From Byssochlamys sp. IMV 00236 (taxonomy: Eukaryota; Ascomycota; Eurotiomycetes; Eurotiales; Thermoascaceae), in the NCBI GenBank assembly GCA_001931875.2, contig MSJH02000828.1, positions 150,374 to 214,373 on the forward strand: a stretch of 64,000 bases of DNA. The letters are read 5' to 3'. The notes beneath the pieces were generated by a model that searched no databases, was not told the DNA's origin, and worked only from the letters and a program-made list of their open reading frames with translations. The translations under genes were made by a program, and so were the position numbers. The stretch's first letter is position 1; each line of letters begins with the position of its first letter. Positions 21,568 through 33,963 of the stretch are shown piece after piece.

Positions 21568-21600
21568 AAGGTGATGGGAAGGTGATGGGAAGGTGATGGG
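21568..21600. repeat. Three tandem copies of an 11-bp unit
   Basis: AAGGTGATGGG is repeated three times without change at 21568-21578, 21579-21589 and 21590-21600. Confidence 0.95.
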
Positions 21601-22571
21601 AAGGAGAAGAAGAAAGGATGGGAGGGAGAGGTGAGGGAAAGGTCTTTATAGGAGATGCTGCCTGCCTGTCACTGAACCTCTGACAGGAGGAAAGTGCTAC
21701 TAGGCCACTTCTGTCCCCAGTCCTCCTTCACTGTCAGACGGTTCACATACAGAGTCACTATACACATTCACTCATAGAACATATCTTACAATAGGACAAG
21801 TATGGAACTTCACAGCTCCTATACTTGAACGGGACACTGGATCAATGATCCATGGGTCCGAGTCGAGTGAAGCCTGGTATTCCCAAAGAGAGGCTAAGGA
21901 AGCACCCAGCTGAGTCGTTTCTTTCTTTAGGCTGCTAAAATAAAGGGAACAAGTAGATATACTAGTAGAGGCAGTGGGCACCTAAAGTTTACTTGTGCAC
22001 ATACTAGTAACCTGTAAATTTCCAGGTTGAGATAGATTATTTCGTTAGGATCAAGCTTCTTTGTCTGATTAGGAGTTAGCTATAAATTTAGAGTCAGCCC
22101 AGATTGTACATACAAATAAAGAAAGTTCTTTCCTGGATGGTTCCTATGACTTGCTTACTTGCTTTTGTGCTTGAAGGTCCAACAAGAATGAGATGTCCAA
22201 ACTAGGATGCGGAGGGACAGATAAGATAAGATGTTTATTCGTATACGTGGATAAATATTACAGGGATCCATCATAAAAACCAATGTGTATATGAGCTACA
22301 TGAGTTATAGAACTTTGGAGAAAATTATGGCATTAGTTCATCTCTAATTACATGACATAGTATGTGACATCGAATATCGGTCATAAAACGAAGACACAAA
22401 AACATAGATTAGATATCACAAGATAAACAGCGCCAACGGCATGCTTCAGCTCATAAATGCATTCCACAGATCTAAAGCATAAGAACGGCCTGATGCAAAT
22501 GGGTATCTAGTCGAAATTGGGACAACGAATTACTTTTTGTTTGGACGAGAAATACCTTCGAGTGGCGTAAA

Positions 22572-24555
22572 TCATGCTTCGCCCGTATGTTCCTGGGCTT
22601 GTACTGCTGGGATAAAGGTAGGCGCAAATCGGCTCTTCGCACGCAACTTAGGGCCGTAGATGTAAAAGCAGACCGGGATAGGGACCAAAACAGCGGCCGC
22701 GCAGCCGAGCAGAGTGCCAGCCCAGTTCACTCCCAATCCATGGAACTGCCAAACAATTAGTTTTCTACTCGCCACAAGCAGGTCAAAAAGAGTGTGTAGA
22801 GATTAGCATACCATATACTGAGAGAAAAGCGGAAATCCAGCGCCTGCGAGGGAACGCATAAAGGTGTTCGCTGCGATGGCAGAAGCCGCGCTAACAGCAG
22901 TCAGTATCTGAATCAAATACTAGAAGAGAACGTCCAGAAGAGAACCTACAATAGCAGATAGGCATCGATAATGTAATTGAGGGACTGCAGGAAGATTGCG
23001 AGCAGACCAAATCCAGTCAACAGACCAGACAAGGTAGGCACAATCCAGTGAATGCTAGCCTTGTAGCCGGCCCAACCAAACCAGAAAAGGCCGCCAGAGA
23101 ATGCGACGCCTCCGATCATGGCGGGCGGCAGACGCCATTCAGGGATAGGAATACCGTTGTTGGCAGCCAATTTTCTGTTGTACGACGGCTGCCCAATGAG
23201 AATGTAGACTCCAGCTAGTAGTTCGCCAACGACCATGCCGAAATAAGGAAGACCACCAACACCCTTGTTCATGCCGTGGACCTGCTGGAATACGATCGGG
23301 TATGCTGTCATGAACAGGTAAAGAAGACCGTAGATGAATGCCATATAGATACTGAGAAGAAGCACGATTGGCTCGGTGAACAATATCTTCATGGGACGGC
23401 TGAAATTCTTCTGGACGAGCTCGCGGAAGTCGACTTCAACTTCCTCCTGTTTCGCATGAATTCCCCAATTCCTCGTACGCCGCCGAAGTTCTGCAGCCTT
23501 GCCAATAAGGACAACGGGCGGATAGGTCTCCTGAAGGAAGAAGAAGTCAAGGACCAAAGCACTAGCTCCCATGATGCCAGAAAGGTACTGCGTCCAACGC
23601 CAGCCCAAATAGCTATCCACGATGAATCCACCGATGAAAGGAGCAAGAAGGGGGCCCATGAAAACAGTCATACTGAACATCGTTATAGCGAGACCACGAG
23701 TACGGTTGTCGAAAATATCGGAAAAGACCGCGGCAACGACCGCGATTGGGCAAGCTCCGAAGAAGCCTCCAAAAAATCGACAGATCATGATTGTCTGCAG
23801 GTCCTTTGCGGTTGCAACGGCGAACTGAAAGATGGTAAATCCAAACATCCCGAGGAGGATGGGTAATCGACGACCTCTGAGCTCAGATAAAGGGGCCCAT
23901 ATAACGGGGCCAGTTGCGAAACCTAGGACATATAGCGAAAGGCCAAGAACTCCAACTTCTGCGGAAACATGGTATTTAGAGGCGACATTGGTCGTAGCAG
24001 CTGAAAAGATACTGCTCGCGAAAGAGGCAATGAGCGTCGTCCAACCAAGCATAAATGACGTTGCGATTCTAAACCGAAGCGTCAGCGAGGGGTTTGTTTT
24101 CTCCTATGACTTGGGAGTGACTGGATTGGGAATACTCACTTCCTTTTGGCAGACCAGTTCTGCGGGTGCAGAGGGTCATCAGGACCATCGAATTCCACGA
24201 CATACTCTTCCTTCTCTGGCAGAGGCGGCGGATATGGCTTCCCGCCACCAAACGCTGGCAGAGGCTTTAGATGCTTCGAAGAACGGGTCTTGAGACTTGC
24301 ACCAACTGTAGCACTATGTTGACTTCTCTGCGTTGCAATGCGACTGAGAGCGGTTGCCTGTCGTTCGAGGTCAGGTCCGGTTCGTATTCTGGACAGGGTA
24401 GCTTCGTCATAGGAAGATATGGACGAAGAGTCGGAAGAAGAGCTGGAAGCGTAAGATTCGCGGCGAGCATCATCACCATGCTCCATGGACTGACGAGCAG
24501 CATCACGGCTGGCTTGCAGCTCTGCCTTCTCGATATCTTGGGATACGATATCCAT
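22572..24555 (-). CDS. MFS transporter, DHA1 polyamine/drug exporter type
   Basis: A 595-residue protein from four exons: 24555-24140, 24068-22950, 22890-22812 and 22745-22572, all in phase. A cytosolic N-terminal region of about 135 residues, rich in Ser and basic residues, ends in [14 protein letters not shown], the family entry sequence before TM1. Twelve membrane spans follow. Hallmarks: [28 protein letters not shown], given here in parts, [36 protein letters not shown], and [23 protein letters not shown] across the second junction. These match the Flr1/Tpo1/Caf5-like branch, which exports polyamines, azoles and other compounds at the plasma membrane. The protein ends in a short polar tail. 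The substrate is not predictable. Confidence 0.9.
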
Positions 24556-26998
24556 GAAGATTCTCTTGCAAGGTACTGCAGTACCTATAACTAGCTCAGA
24601 ACACCTAGTACACCTAGTATCTGGCTCTCAAGCCAGTGGACTTGTCGAGAGGTTTCTTAAGGCACAGCACCTCAACTTTGCAATTTGGAAGATAAGTCAG
24701 CAGAGGCAGAGGCGGCAGAAAACAAATAAATACAACGCTGGGCAGTCATGGCATGGCGAAGTCCGAGCTTGGTTGGGGAAAAATCGAGGATGGCGCCGCC
24801 TCAAAGCGGTCTTGGGGCCGGCAGTGGCGGCGGAGTTGTGAATATCCAGGATTCTTTTTGAGTCTTGACAGATCTTCCCAGCTAGACTACGTGCATATCT
24901 GCTCTATTTTTCTCCTAGAATTATATAATATGCTCTGACCACTATCTACTACAGCGATTATTTGCATTCCCAGCCTTGAGGTCTCGAGGTGATCACTGCT
25001 GCTGAACTGCCATATTTTCTTCAATTTGCCTCTATGACTGCTCTGGAGGCAAGTTATGTCATCGATCATGTTTAGATAACGGCTAGCATCGGCAACATGA
25101 AGACGGAATCGAAGTGGATAATACGAGCAGAAGGAAAAGAAAAAGCCATGTATCTCCGTCTGTTCTTCTGTCTCCACATAGTTCGACTACCGATGTTAGA
25201 GAGAGTTAACTACATAATTAGATATCCTATCTAGAGTATGTACTTCCCGTAGCCCCACCGAATTTTCCTACCCGAATGGCTGTCATTTGATTACTTTTTT
25301 CCTTGTCCGGCGGTCTAGACTACTTAGACTATTCGTGAACTCGCTAAAATACCCATCAGCTTTTTTCCAGCCCTTTTTCTCCTTCTTCCTTTTGCCGGTC
25401 ATATTGCCGTTCAATAATCTTAATGTTACATGTCCTATGTAGTAGTACATAGTACCATATTATTATTATTTATTCATAGTACCTGCATTTGCAGCAGCGA
25501 ATAATAATTATGGCATAAACTAAATCCGCCAAATGCCGAGAAGGCGGTGGAAAAAGATGTCTAGATTACTAAATACTTGCTTGGGCACCACATCGAAGCT
25601 CTAGAATTCTCTAGGCTTATCTTCCACTCTCCGTCCGCGTCGATCCGTGCTTTTTTTTTTATTTCTGCCCAACTTCGCTTCGGCTATGTATCAGTCAGCT
25701 GTAAATGTCATAACTAGTTACTATACTCTTGCTCTACTATGTACTCTGTTGGATATCGGCAATAATAATAATAATAATGTTCTTAGCTGTCGCACTACCA
25801 GTACCGGACGACGGCGTCTCTCGGAAAGAGGCCGATAGGTCTGTGAAATTTCTTGTGCCAAGAAGTTCGAAAATATATTACCGTAGTTAGTTAGTTTGCA
25901 GGATATTATTTCCTTGGTTTTCCACATGCATGAATATGAATAGATGATTCGATGGGGCAGAAACAGTCATACTCTAGCAAGTTGTGTAGCTATTCTATAG
26001 TATAACTTAGCATATTATTATTTATTCCCACAACACAACACTATGGTACTGTGCACTGTGCCACAGTATTCTACTCCGCATGGCCCGACTAGGCAGAATT
26101 AAAGTTGATGGCGCAGCTTGGAACACACTGAGAGGCTCAAGGAGTCAAGGAACTATGCAATGCAAGCTCCATCTATAATAGTATATACAACTTATGGTAT
26201 ATCATACTCATACTACTTAACTACCTGTAGAGCATCCTGCCCTACTCTAGCCTCCAATAACACCACCCTCGGCCTACAACCGTCCGATAATATGCAAAAA
26301 CGTAACTTTAGATAGAGCACATATATATAGTTGCATCACAGATCGCTAGACCGGAGTAATGTACGCCTGCGCGTCAAAAGTACATACAAAGTACATACAT
26401 TAAGGAGATACAAATTTCTATTCTGATCGCGACATGGACGGAGCGAGGAATGCGGGGCCCAGCTAACCCCCCCCCCTCCCTTTCCCAAGGCCATGCACAT
26501 ATGTACGTACTGTACAAGCCACATACCACAAAAGCCTTATTATTAGATCGATCGATCGATCTGCGTTTCGAACTTAATCTGATGTTTTGAGTAAAGCTTA
26601 GTGGGCTGTGCAGCACCGATATAGTTTTGGGGGGCAATGTCAAGCTCTGTCTTAGCTGTATTGGGATACGTGGATTTATAAGGTTGGAAATCCTCGGTGA
26701 CGACTCCAAGGCTGGTATGAGATGATATAACTGCACGAACTGAATCATACACTCATACTTACAATTTAGTGCCTAGAGCCTCTTTATTCGATCTATTCCA
26801 TAGCCAATACAGTATAGTATGAGAGTTCAATTGTCGACGCACCTCCTAGTAACAATTTCTGCAACATTAGAATTAACTATACTTCACAGGAAGAATATAT
26901 AATCCGAAAACAATCCAAATATATACATAGGCGCATCCACAATTCATTTGGCATAAGAAATGCGAGTTTTCCATAGAATCACCGAGGCGTTCGCTCCA
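24556..26998. other. Gene-free AT-rich spacer
   Basis: 2443 bp with no supportable exon. It holds the promoter of the MFS gene and the 3' side of the acidic protein gene. Simple repeats: an (AAT)n run near 25760-25780, GATCGATCGATCGATC at about 26549-26565, and a C-rich tract at about 26467-26481. Confidence 0.45.
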
Positions 26999-28203
26999 CT
27001 AGGCCAACTGCATGACCAAGCCTTCCTTCAGTGCCTTGATCTCCTCCGCACCCAGTGGATCCTTCTTGGTGAAGCTGGCGTTTTTGCGTTCAGCAGCAGA
27101 CATGGTGGTAATATCGTACTCGTCGCCACCAACATTTTGCTCCTTCGCAAGCTTTTTTAGCTCCGCTGCAAAGCCCCACGGATTATTCTTTTTGGCCCTG
27201 GGATCGGGCAGAGAGCCCTTACCAGTCGCTGGCACTGGTTCCGGCTCATCGTCTTTGGGTACATCGTGAAGGACAATGTTGTGCTTTGCGGCATACGCAT
27301 ACAGATACTTGGGGAGATCCTCAAAGCTATCCATGTCCTGGGCGTATGAATCAAGACGAATGGCTAGCTCCATTACCATTCCGAGGTTTTTGATCTCGGA
27401 GCCCGGTTTCAGGAGATCGTTACGCTCGAGAGTTGCCATCATCGTCAGAAACATCGTTCGGACACAGTGAAGGAACATATCCAAGCCTTCGCTGTCATCG
27501 ATCCTGGTTGATTCATCGAATATTAGAGGGGTAATGATGCAGCAGTAGTGGGAGAAAAAAAAAAGGTCGATAAAACCTACATGAATAATGGCATAGGGTT
27601 GTATTTATGGAAGAACAGAGTCGTAGCCTCGCAGATATACCACTGTTGTTTCCAATCATCCTTGGCCTCCTCGAAATCGAGCAGCAGGTTCCCAACCATC
27701 TCCAGGAGCCCATACCCTGCGAAGTCGTTATAGATGTACATGCCGAACAAGTCCGGGTCACGCAAAGAGCACATAGTGGCAATCGTGTTGAACTTCTGTA
27801 TGCCTCCGAGGGAGTAGGTGTAAGGGTGGTCAGGGTGGTCTTTGCTGGACTTTCTGCAAAGACAAGTCTTGCCGCGGTCGCAAGAAGGGCGTCCATCACC
27901 CTCATCATCATCCTCGTCCTCGTCGTCCTCGTCGTCCTCGTCGTCCTCGTCCTCGTCCTCGTTATCATCATCGGATCCAACAACTGGTCGGCACCGACAG
28001 ACAAACTCCCAAGCACCGGCGGGATCGTGCATCATCTTCTTACGGTATTCCGTGTCAGCGTTTGCAGAGCCGGAAAGGCCCTTGGACCATCGCTTGCTGC
28101 GAGGCACTGGGGGCTTCTCGGGCGTATTATCGGTGCTACTAGCTTTGGACTTTTTAGACGCGCTTCCAGCGGCCGCGTCAGCGGCCTTTCTCTTAGGGGG
28201 CAT
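26999..28203 (-). CDS. Acidic, cysteine-containing protein of unknown function
   Basis: A 375-residue protein from exons 28203-27581 and 27503-26999 (donor GTAGGT, acceptor ACCAG, phase kept: PLFM-IDDSEG). The start at ATG 28203 gives MPPKRKAADAAAG, a basic, nuclear-signal-like beginning with PPKRK and SKKSK. A run of about 25 Asp/Glu residues (residues ~77-100) is coded by GAC/GAG/GAT triplet repeats. It is framed by CRCRP and CDRGKTCLCRKS, five cysteines in CxC arrangements that could bind metal. The following half is probably helical and globular (PYTYSLGGIQKFN, LFGMYIYNDFAGYGLLEMVGN, cut here) with a Lys-rich C-terminus. I do not recognise a named domain. The composition suggests a nuclear or chromatin-associated role, which is a guess. 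Confidence 0.8.
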
Positions 28204-31200
28204 GTTGTTAGGTTTTCCGTAGGCACTTGAGAATAAAGTGAGTGAGTACAATGGTTGTAGGTCCGTCGACGACGACTCGATAGGGGACGCGACAGATAAA
28301 TCATGAGAGCGGGCGGAATATAACGCGTTCCGGACGCGCTCAAGAACATGATGAGCTCAAAAACACCCCACTAGAAAGAAGTACGTTGGCCAGCAACCCA
28401 TAATCAACGTCATTAGTTATTGTAAACTCCACATGATGATCTTATACCGGGGTCAGGGGCAGGCATGTTGAGAGGTGTTGATCTAAAGCGGTGAGAAGCT
28501 TGCTTGGGCTATTATCTAGCTAGCGGCCATATCGGCCTGTTATTGGAGCGTGCTTTTTGTCTCCTATCCGTACATCCTATCCTTTTCACGGTCATATATA
28601 GGCCCAGGAGCGTTCGTTTGAGGTCTACCCTGACATCGTCCTTAATCTCCAAATTGATGGCAAATATCTTAGTTTGATAGTTATAGTTTATTTAACTATC
28701 TAGACTGTGAGTACTACGTACTGTGCTTGGTTTATCTTAGTAACCGGAGAATTCTATAACTATTGCAAGTCTTAAGAATTATATCCAGGAGAAGTCTCTA
28801 GTTTGAATTCGTAATACTATTGGTTTATAGCCTATTCTTGGCATCTGTTATATTACAGAATTAGACAAGCGGATTAAGTTCGATATCACGGGACGAAACC
28901 GTGATATTAGAGCTCAGTCTAGACTATAAGCGGGGTAAATAAACAACAGTTCTAGATCTAGTTATAAAATAGCAATAACTAGCTAGGCTGAAAGAGCGTA
29001 TTAGATCTTATCTTACTGACCCCGCAGAGGATAAGATAGAATAGATCAACCCCCCTTGAGAATACTAGTTAGACGGATCAGCGATTAGTTCTGTTCCTTA
29101 CTTCGCTATATCTTTGGTTTTACCTGCGTGTAGCCTTTAACTCGACTGCGTCTGGGCGTTCAAGTTCATTCTCTGTTTCCGCAACCAGTCCTTCTAGTTG
29201 CTATAAAGAGCTCGATCCTTTTTAGCTCTTTACACTGTCTATATAATAGTTTCTTTGCGGTCGTAAATTCGGTAAATGTTAACGGCTGATTAAAACCTGA
29301 ACAGGAAAAAGGAAGAAAGACCTCGAAGCTGCAAAATCCCGTTAATTCTATCTGGAGCGAAGCTCGCTGAGTTTGAATTCTCTGGGAACTAGCCCAGCCT
29401 ATATATATCTTTATGGGTGGAGCTAGAAAGGCGTAGGAGAAACCCGACAGGAGATCTGCCTGTAGGCAGGCTCCGACATTTCATAATACTGGCCAGATAT
29501 CTAAATGTACAATATATGCAGGATATTTGAATTTTGAGTATATAGCACGTCGAGTTCTTTGCAGAAACAAAACTGAATAGTCATAAGACGGAACACTCGA
29601 TATCTATAGGTCTTATGTGAAGTCTGATGGAGTTCTTGCCGGCTAGTAGCGAATCTTTTTATTTTAGAAAGTCTCGATATACCTAGAGGCCTTCTAGACA
29701 GAGATCAATAATAGCCCTTAGTGGACCGGAAGGGGAACTACAGCAGTTGATCGTGACCGCGTTATACATACCGCACCGGGAGAAGCCTAGCAGACTATTG
29801 TGGGGAAATAGAAGTTTGATATTTATAGATGCATAAGGAGAGAAGATATCTTCGGGACGATATTATTTAATCAATGCTTAACACAGGATCAGAAATGGTA
29901 CAACCCCTTCATCAATGTCCAGTGAGACGGCCGGGTGGTTGTAGTTGGTTAGATAACCTGCGAGCAAATGTTGGGGATCTTAGCATATGCGGTGACAAGA
30001 CTCAAGAACCCCCTGATAGTACTCTAGAGTATGAATTGTGAAGAAAATAACTTTAGGATAAGCCACGAGTATCGTGCATTGTACCAATTGCTGCTATAGA
30101 GCGGCGACGTTAAATGGAAAAGAGAATTGAGACAGGTTTACACACTTAATGCGAAAACTGAACACAATTGCGGGGCAGAGTTAGTGCATCCATGCAATAA
30201 TATTAGAATAATCCTATATCCTATATTGGGAAGGTCTGAACGGATGCACATTATTATTATTACAGTATTATTATCCATGGATCCCTTCCGCCCCTTGATT
30301 CTCTAACAGCATTATTATAGGAACCACTATCTAGTTATTTCTGTAAAACATATTATCTACTGTCAAATTGTTAATGAGAGCGAATCGAAGTTTCAAACCT
30401 CAGGCGATGACAATAATGACAACTGAGGCAAATACGATTGCGACGCATCGATTTTCGATATTTAAGCTTCGTTGTGACGAGGTCGCCATCAGAGGATTGA
30501 CGTTGCGTACAATTGCATGATAACTCTCTGAATCTGCATGCTCGATAGATGTTTAGCTGTATGTTTCTATTCCCAATTTCACATACGCACTGCACTCATT
30601 TCCCCTCAGGGGAAGCTGGAGAAATTGAGACGCTTCCCCTTCCAGTCCGAGCGCACCTGGAGCGCAGAGAAAATCGGCAACTCGGACGGCGGTGGCTTGA
30701 GGCTTGAGGCTTGGGAGCCTTGAGGGTTCTCGCCAGTGTCGGAGAGCGTGAACTTGCGAAGGGACAGTCCCTTTTCCTGACGTTTCGACGGGCTGCTAGG
30801 AGACTTAGTGTGTAGGTGACGGGTCGATAGCCTCAACCATCCCTGGTGGTTCAGTGGAGGGAGCGAGAGGGATCGGCTGCAATATCGGGCGATAACTGGC
30901 CGCCGATGGAGGCGTTCCTGACGCTAACACGCTCCGGCGCAGCCCCAAAGTTGCGATCTCACCTTCTAAACAGTTCAGGAGCAAGCAGGCGTCAGACTAC
31001 TTCTGGACTCCTGGAGACATGGACGCCCCGTCTATCCCAGCTAGCAGGGCCCGTCAGGCTCGCTGGCCACGGCCACTGGCTCTGGCGACTTCACCTCCCT
31101 ATCTCCACGCCTCCACCGCGCGAAGACTCCCGTCTCGATCCTGGATTCAAGGTATCGATTCGAGTTAGATACGGCGTGGAACTGCCTCCATAGGCTCCGC

Positions 31201-31740
31201 ACACGCTCAGAAGAGTAAGGATACAACAGGCCCTCTGGACTGCTCTCGCCCCGGCCTTTTCCCGACCCTCTCCTTCTCTTCCTTCTCCTTCTTTCACTGT
31301 ACGGTTCCTCAGGGCAGCTTTCTCATCTTCATCCTCTGTCCTGCTTCCACCTGGCCGTGAGCCGACGTTCTTTACCGGGACTTCTATTGTCCCAGACACT
31401 CCTTTTTTTGCAGTAATTGCTACTGCTACACCTGTCATTCTTTTCCTGAGCGAATCTTCGACGTCTGTGTGGTTACGTTTGTCACGCCAATCGTTTATAA
31501 TCAAATCAATCGTATCTACAAATCGCCGTTATCGTTCTAATGATTTGGGCATCAATTTTACCGCTTCCGGTCTGATATCTGCGTGGAGGAAACCCTAATC
31601 TAATCGTACTCGTTTGGAGGCCCATTCTGGTGCTTCTCGCGTCTTTCCTTTTTTCTTTTGGTTGTGAGTTGGCCCGGCGGACCTCAATAGCTATCCGAGA
31701 GGTGACCATCTGGTCCGGACAGAGATAGCAACAAGGCAAC
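28204..31740. other. Long gene-free region: decayed element plus leader of the next gene
   Basis: 3537 bp without a supportable intact gene. 28204-28380 is the promoter of the acidic protein gene. 28380-30370 is the stop-rich decayed stretch listed separately. 30540-31740 is GC-richer and is likely the promoter and leader of the plus-strand gene at 31741; it contains a short tandem GGCTTGA run near 30693-30714. Confidence 0.45.
28640..29900 (+). mobile_element. Possible decayed (RIP-like) transposon or gene relic
   Basis: This stretch has no reading frame over 60 codons on either strand although it is more than 1 kb long, is AT-rich with abundant TA and TAG, and differs from flanking spacers in lacking simple repeats. 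Short in-frame coding-like pieces survive on the plus strand: about 28865-28930 reads LDKRIKFDITGRNRD and about 28983-29045 reads LKERIRSYLTDPAEDKIE, each ended by TAA/TAG. This pattern fits a repeat hit by repeat-induced point mutation. I cannot name the element and see no terminal repeats. Boundaries are approximate. Confidence 0.3.
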
Positions 31741-33963
31741 ATGCCTCATCCACACTCACTCCGCCATGGCGTCCATCTGGGAAAACGTGTTCCGCAACTC
31801 CGCCCACACCGCATCCCTGAAGAACGCCTGCCCTTCATATCAGTATCGGACAGCCCGACTCTGGTGAAGAGGGCTCCTGCTGCAACCACAAGTTCAGGGT
31901 CATATCACTCCTGTGGGCCGAATGACAATTCAGCAGCATGCGAGAAGCCGACCAGTAGTGTAGACACTGCTACACTACCCGTTGTGCTGGGTGCTGTGTA
32001 TGTTCCATCTCAAATATCATAGTTCAGTCGAGGCTAATTGATCTACAGAATCCCCATCGTCTGTGCCATGATCGTCTTGTTCTTCTTACACAGACGACAC
32101 ATTAAGAAGCTGCGCAATGAAGATGCAAATGACAAGCACAAGTCGCTTGATTTCGGCATGGATGCGGTGGAGTCAGGTGCAGGAACAACACCCGGAAAGT
32201 CTGGAGGAGCCGAAATGTCACAGGCTGAGAAGTCGGATCGTAAAGGTGGCAAGGGAATGTCACTGGACATGATGACAAGCCCCTATCTTCTGCCACCAGG
32301 CCTGCATGGCTCTCGAGAATCCCTTCGATCTCTTTCGAGGTCTATTAGCATTGACGATGACAAGTACCGACATGCAACATCATTCCTGGGTGACAATGCT
32401 TCTGTGAGATCGTATTCGCACTTTGGCAAGGATGATGCTTCTAGCGTGGGAGGTGCCAGTAGGCTTGGAGGGGATGATATGAACCAAAATCTCCTGATGA
32501 ATGCTCAGCGGATGTCACAATCGTCCCCGCCGCGTATACCAAGGCACAATGATGCTGCAAACCATCTCAACTCGGAGGAGCCTAGCAGGGAGCCTCGTTT
32601 GCCATCGATGGCCTTTATGCCTCAGCAGATGCCTATTCAGAACACCAGCACACAGCATGACGAGAGCAACGATTACCCCCGCGAGGCCACTCATGCAGAA
32701 TCTTCGGACCTCCCCGGACAGGCCGTGTCCACAACCGTTCATTCGGCTGAGGCTGAAGTAGTCACTGAACAAGTCGTTGAAGAAGTCGCACATCGGGAGT
32801 CATCGCCAGAACTGAAGTCACCCTTCTCAGTCGAGAGCTTTTCTGCGCAGATGGTATCTGATTCCTCTGCACCGTCCGAATCCGTGCAACATCAACCTCC
32901 AAGAATCTCTCTCCCCTTCAGTGATGCCGCCAGTGATTATGGTGATATGCCCAAGTTTGATTCGGACATTCCTGCTGTGAATGTTATGGCCGCGGAAGAG
33001 GAAGAGGGCATGCAGCAGCAGCAGAAGAAGGATGCCAGCGATCATCATGAGCCAGCGTCAGAGCTGGCTCCTGCGGAATACACCTATGACACTCGTCGGC
33101 TGACCCTGGGCGTCCGGCCTCTGCCCCCTGAGGACCCATCAGACAACCCTGAACAGCGTGCCAACCGAATCCGATCCTTCTACAAGGAATACTTTGACGA
33201 CAACAAGCAGGGACCAGAGGGAGCCTACTCTGAACCGTTTGGCCCCGAATTCTATGGAGATGCCGCCGTCTACGACCCGGCCACTGGCGACATCCTGACA
33301 GGACCCCCACGACCATGGGCGGAGCCTGTCAGTCGCCGGGCTATGACGCCGCCGCCTCGCGCGCCTCCGCGATTCCAAGGCGGTGCCAGACATATGCCTA
33401 CAGGTTCGGGCAGTGGTTTCATGCCTCCGGGACCGCGCGCGTTCTCTTCAGCTTCTGGAAGGATTCCGGGACCGCCCCGAGGACCGCGGAAGCCGCGTCC
33501 TCCGCCAGAGCCTCTCCATGTTCTGCCCACTCCACACGCATTGACGGACGACTCGATGATCCTCCCCATTGATTTTGCACCGCCCCAGACGTTCAAGGAT
33601 CGACAAGAAGGTCGACCGGAGAGCCCAATGGGCGGGCTCCGGCCGTACTCCCCAGGAGTCAGGGCCCATACCCCGCTGGTTTCTTCCTTCGACGATCTTA
33701 TTGCTATGCCTAGCCCACACGCCCTGCGGAAGTCAGGAACATTTACGGCTCTCGACTTTGCACCCCCGCCACGTTTCAAGAACCAGGACACGGGGAGTGA
33801 CGCTGGAAGCATTCGCAGCAACCGGACCGGAATCTCCACTACTCATGCGAATAACATCCGTATGGGTGCGTACCGTGTCAGCCGCCTTCCAGCCGACACC
33901 GTTGGCACGATGGATGACCTTGCGACCAGCCTGCGCCCCAAGTGGGATATGAATAACCCCTGA
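31741..33963 (+). CDS. Single-pass membrane protein of the SKG6/TOS2-like polarity family
   Basis: A 723-residue protein from exons 31741-31997 and 32049-33963; the intron (GTATGT...CTACAG) interrupts the membrane segment, and splicing yields LPVVLGAVIPIVCAMIVLFFL at residues about 79-99. A short extracellular or lumenal part with a Cys pair (CGPNDNSAACEKP) precedes it. After the span come HRRHIKKLRNED and a long cytosolic tail: KSLDFGMD, Ser-rich stretches, a conserved RANRIRSFYKEYFDD block, proline-rich and Arg/Pro repeats, and two copies of a phrase ending in LDFAPPPRF / IDFAPPQTF. There is no clear cleaved signal peptide. Yeast TOS2/SKG6 relatives sit at growth sites and bud neck, so a role in polarised growth is inferred from family resemblance only. 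Confidence 0.75.

Larger units (their letters stand above)
21313..22571. other. Gene-free spacer with tandem repeats
   Basis: 1259 bp. The part nearest the caspase-like gene is purine-rich on the plus strand and carries the 108-bp and 11-bp tandem repeats. The rest (21650-22570) is AT-rich and shows nothing recognisable. Confidence 0.5.

Noticed and set aside
21293..21574. 93-codon plus-strand frame with two peptide repeats in front of the caspase-like gene
   Set aside because: It begins inside the antisense of the caspase-like exon and owes its length to a tandem repeat with a period divisible by three; reported as a repeat, not as a gene.
21345..21600. CRISPR-like array
   Set aside because: Repeats are directly adjacent without unique spacers, and the genome is fungal.
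27607..28230. Frame of 207 codons opposite the acidic protein
   Set aside because: The Val/Leu run is the antisense of the GAC/GAG repeats; the minus-strand model has a conserved-looking protein and proper splice sites.
30606..31193. Plus and minus frames in the GC-rich leader before 31741
   Set aside because: No recognisable protein and many in-frame stops between pieces; more likely leader sequence.
33270..33839. Long Gly/Arg/Pro-rich frame on the minus strand
   Set aside because: It lies opposite the Pro/Arg-rich tail of the SKG6-like protein; composition mirrors that gene and there is no independent start context or homology.
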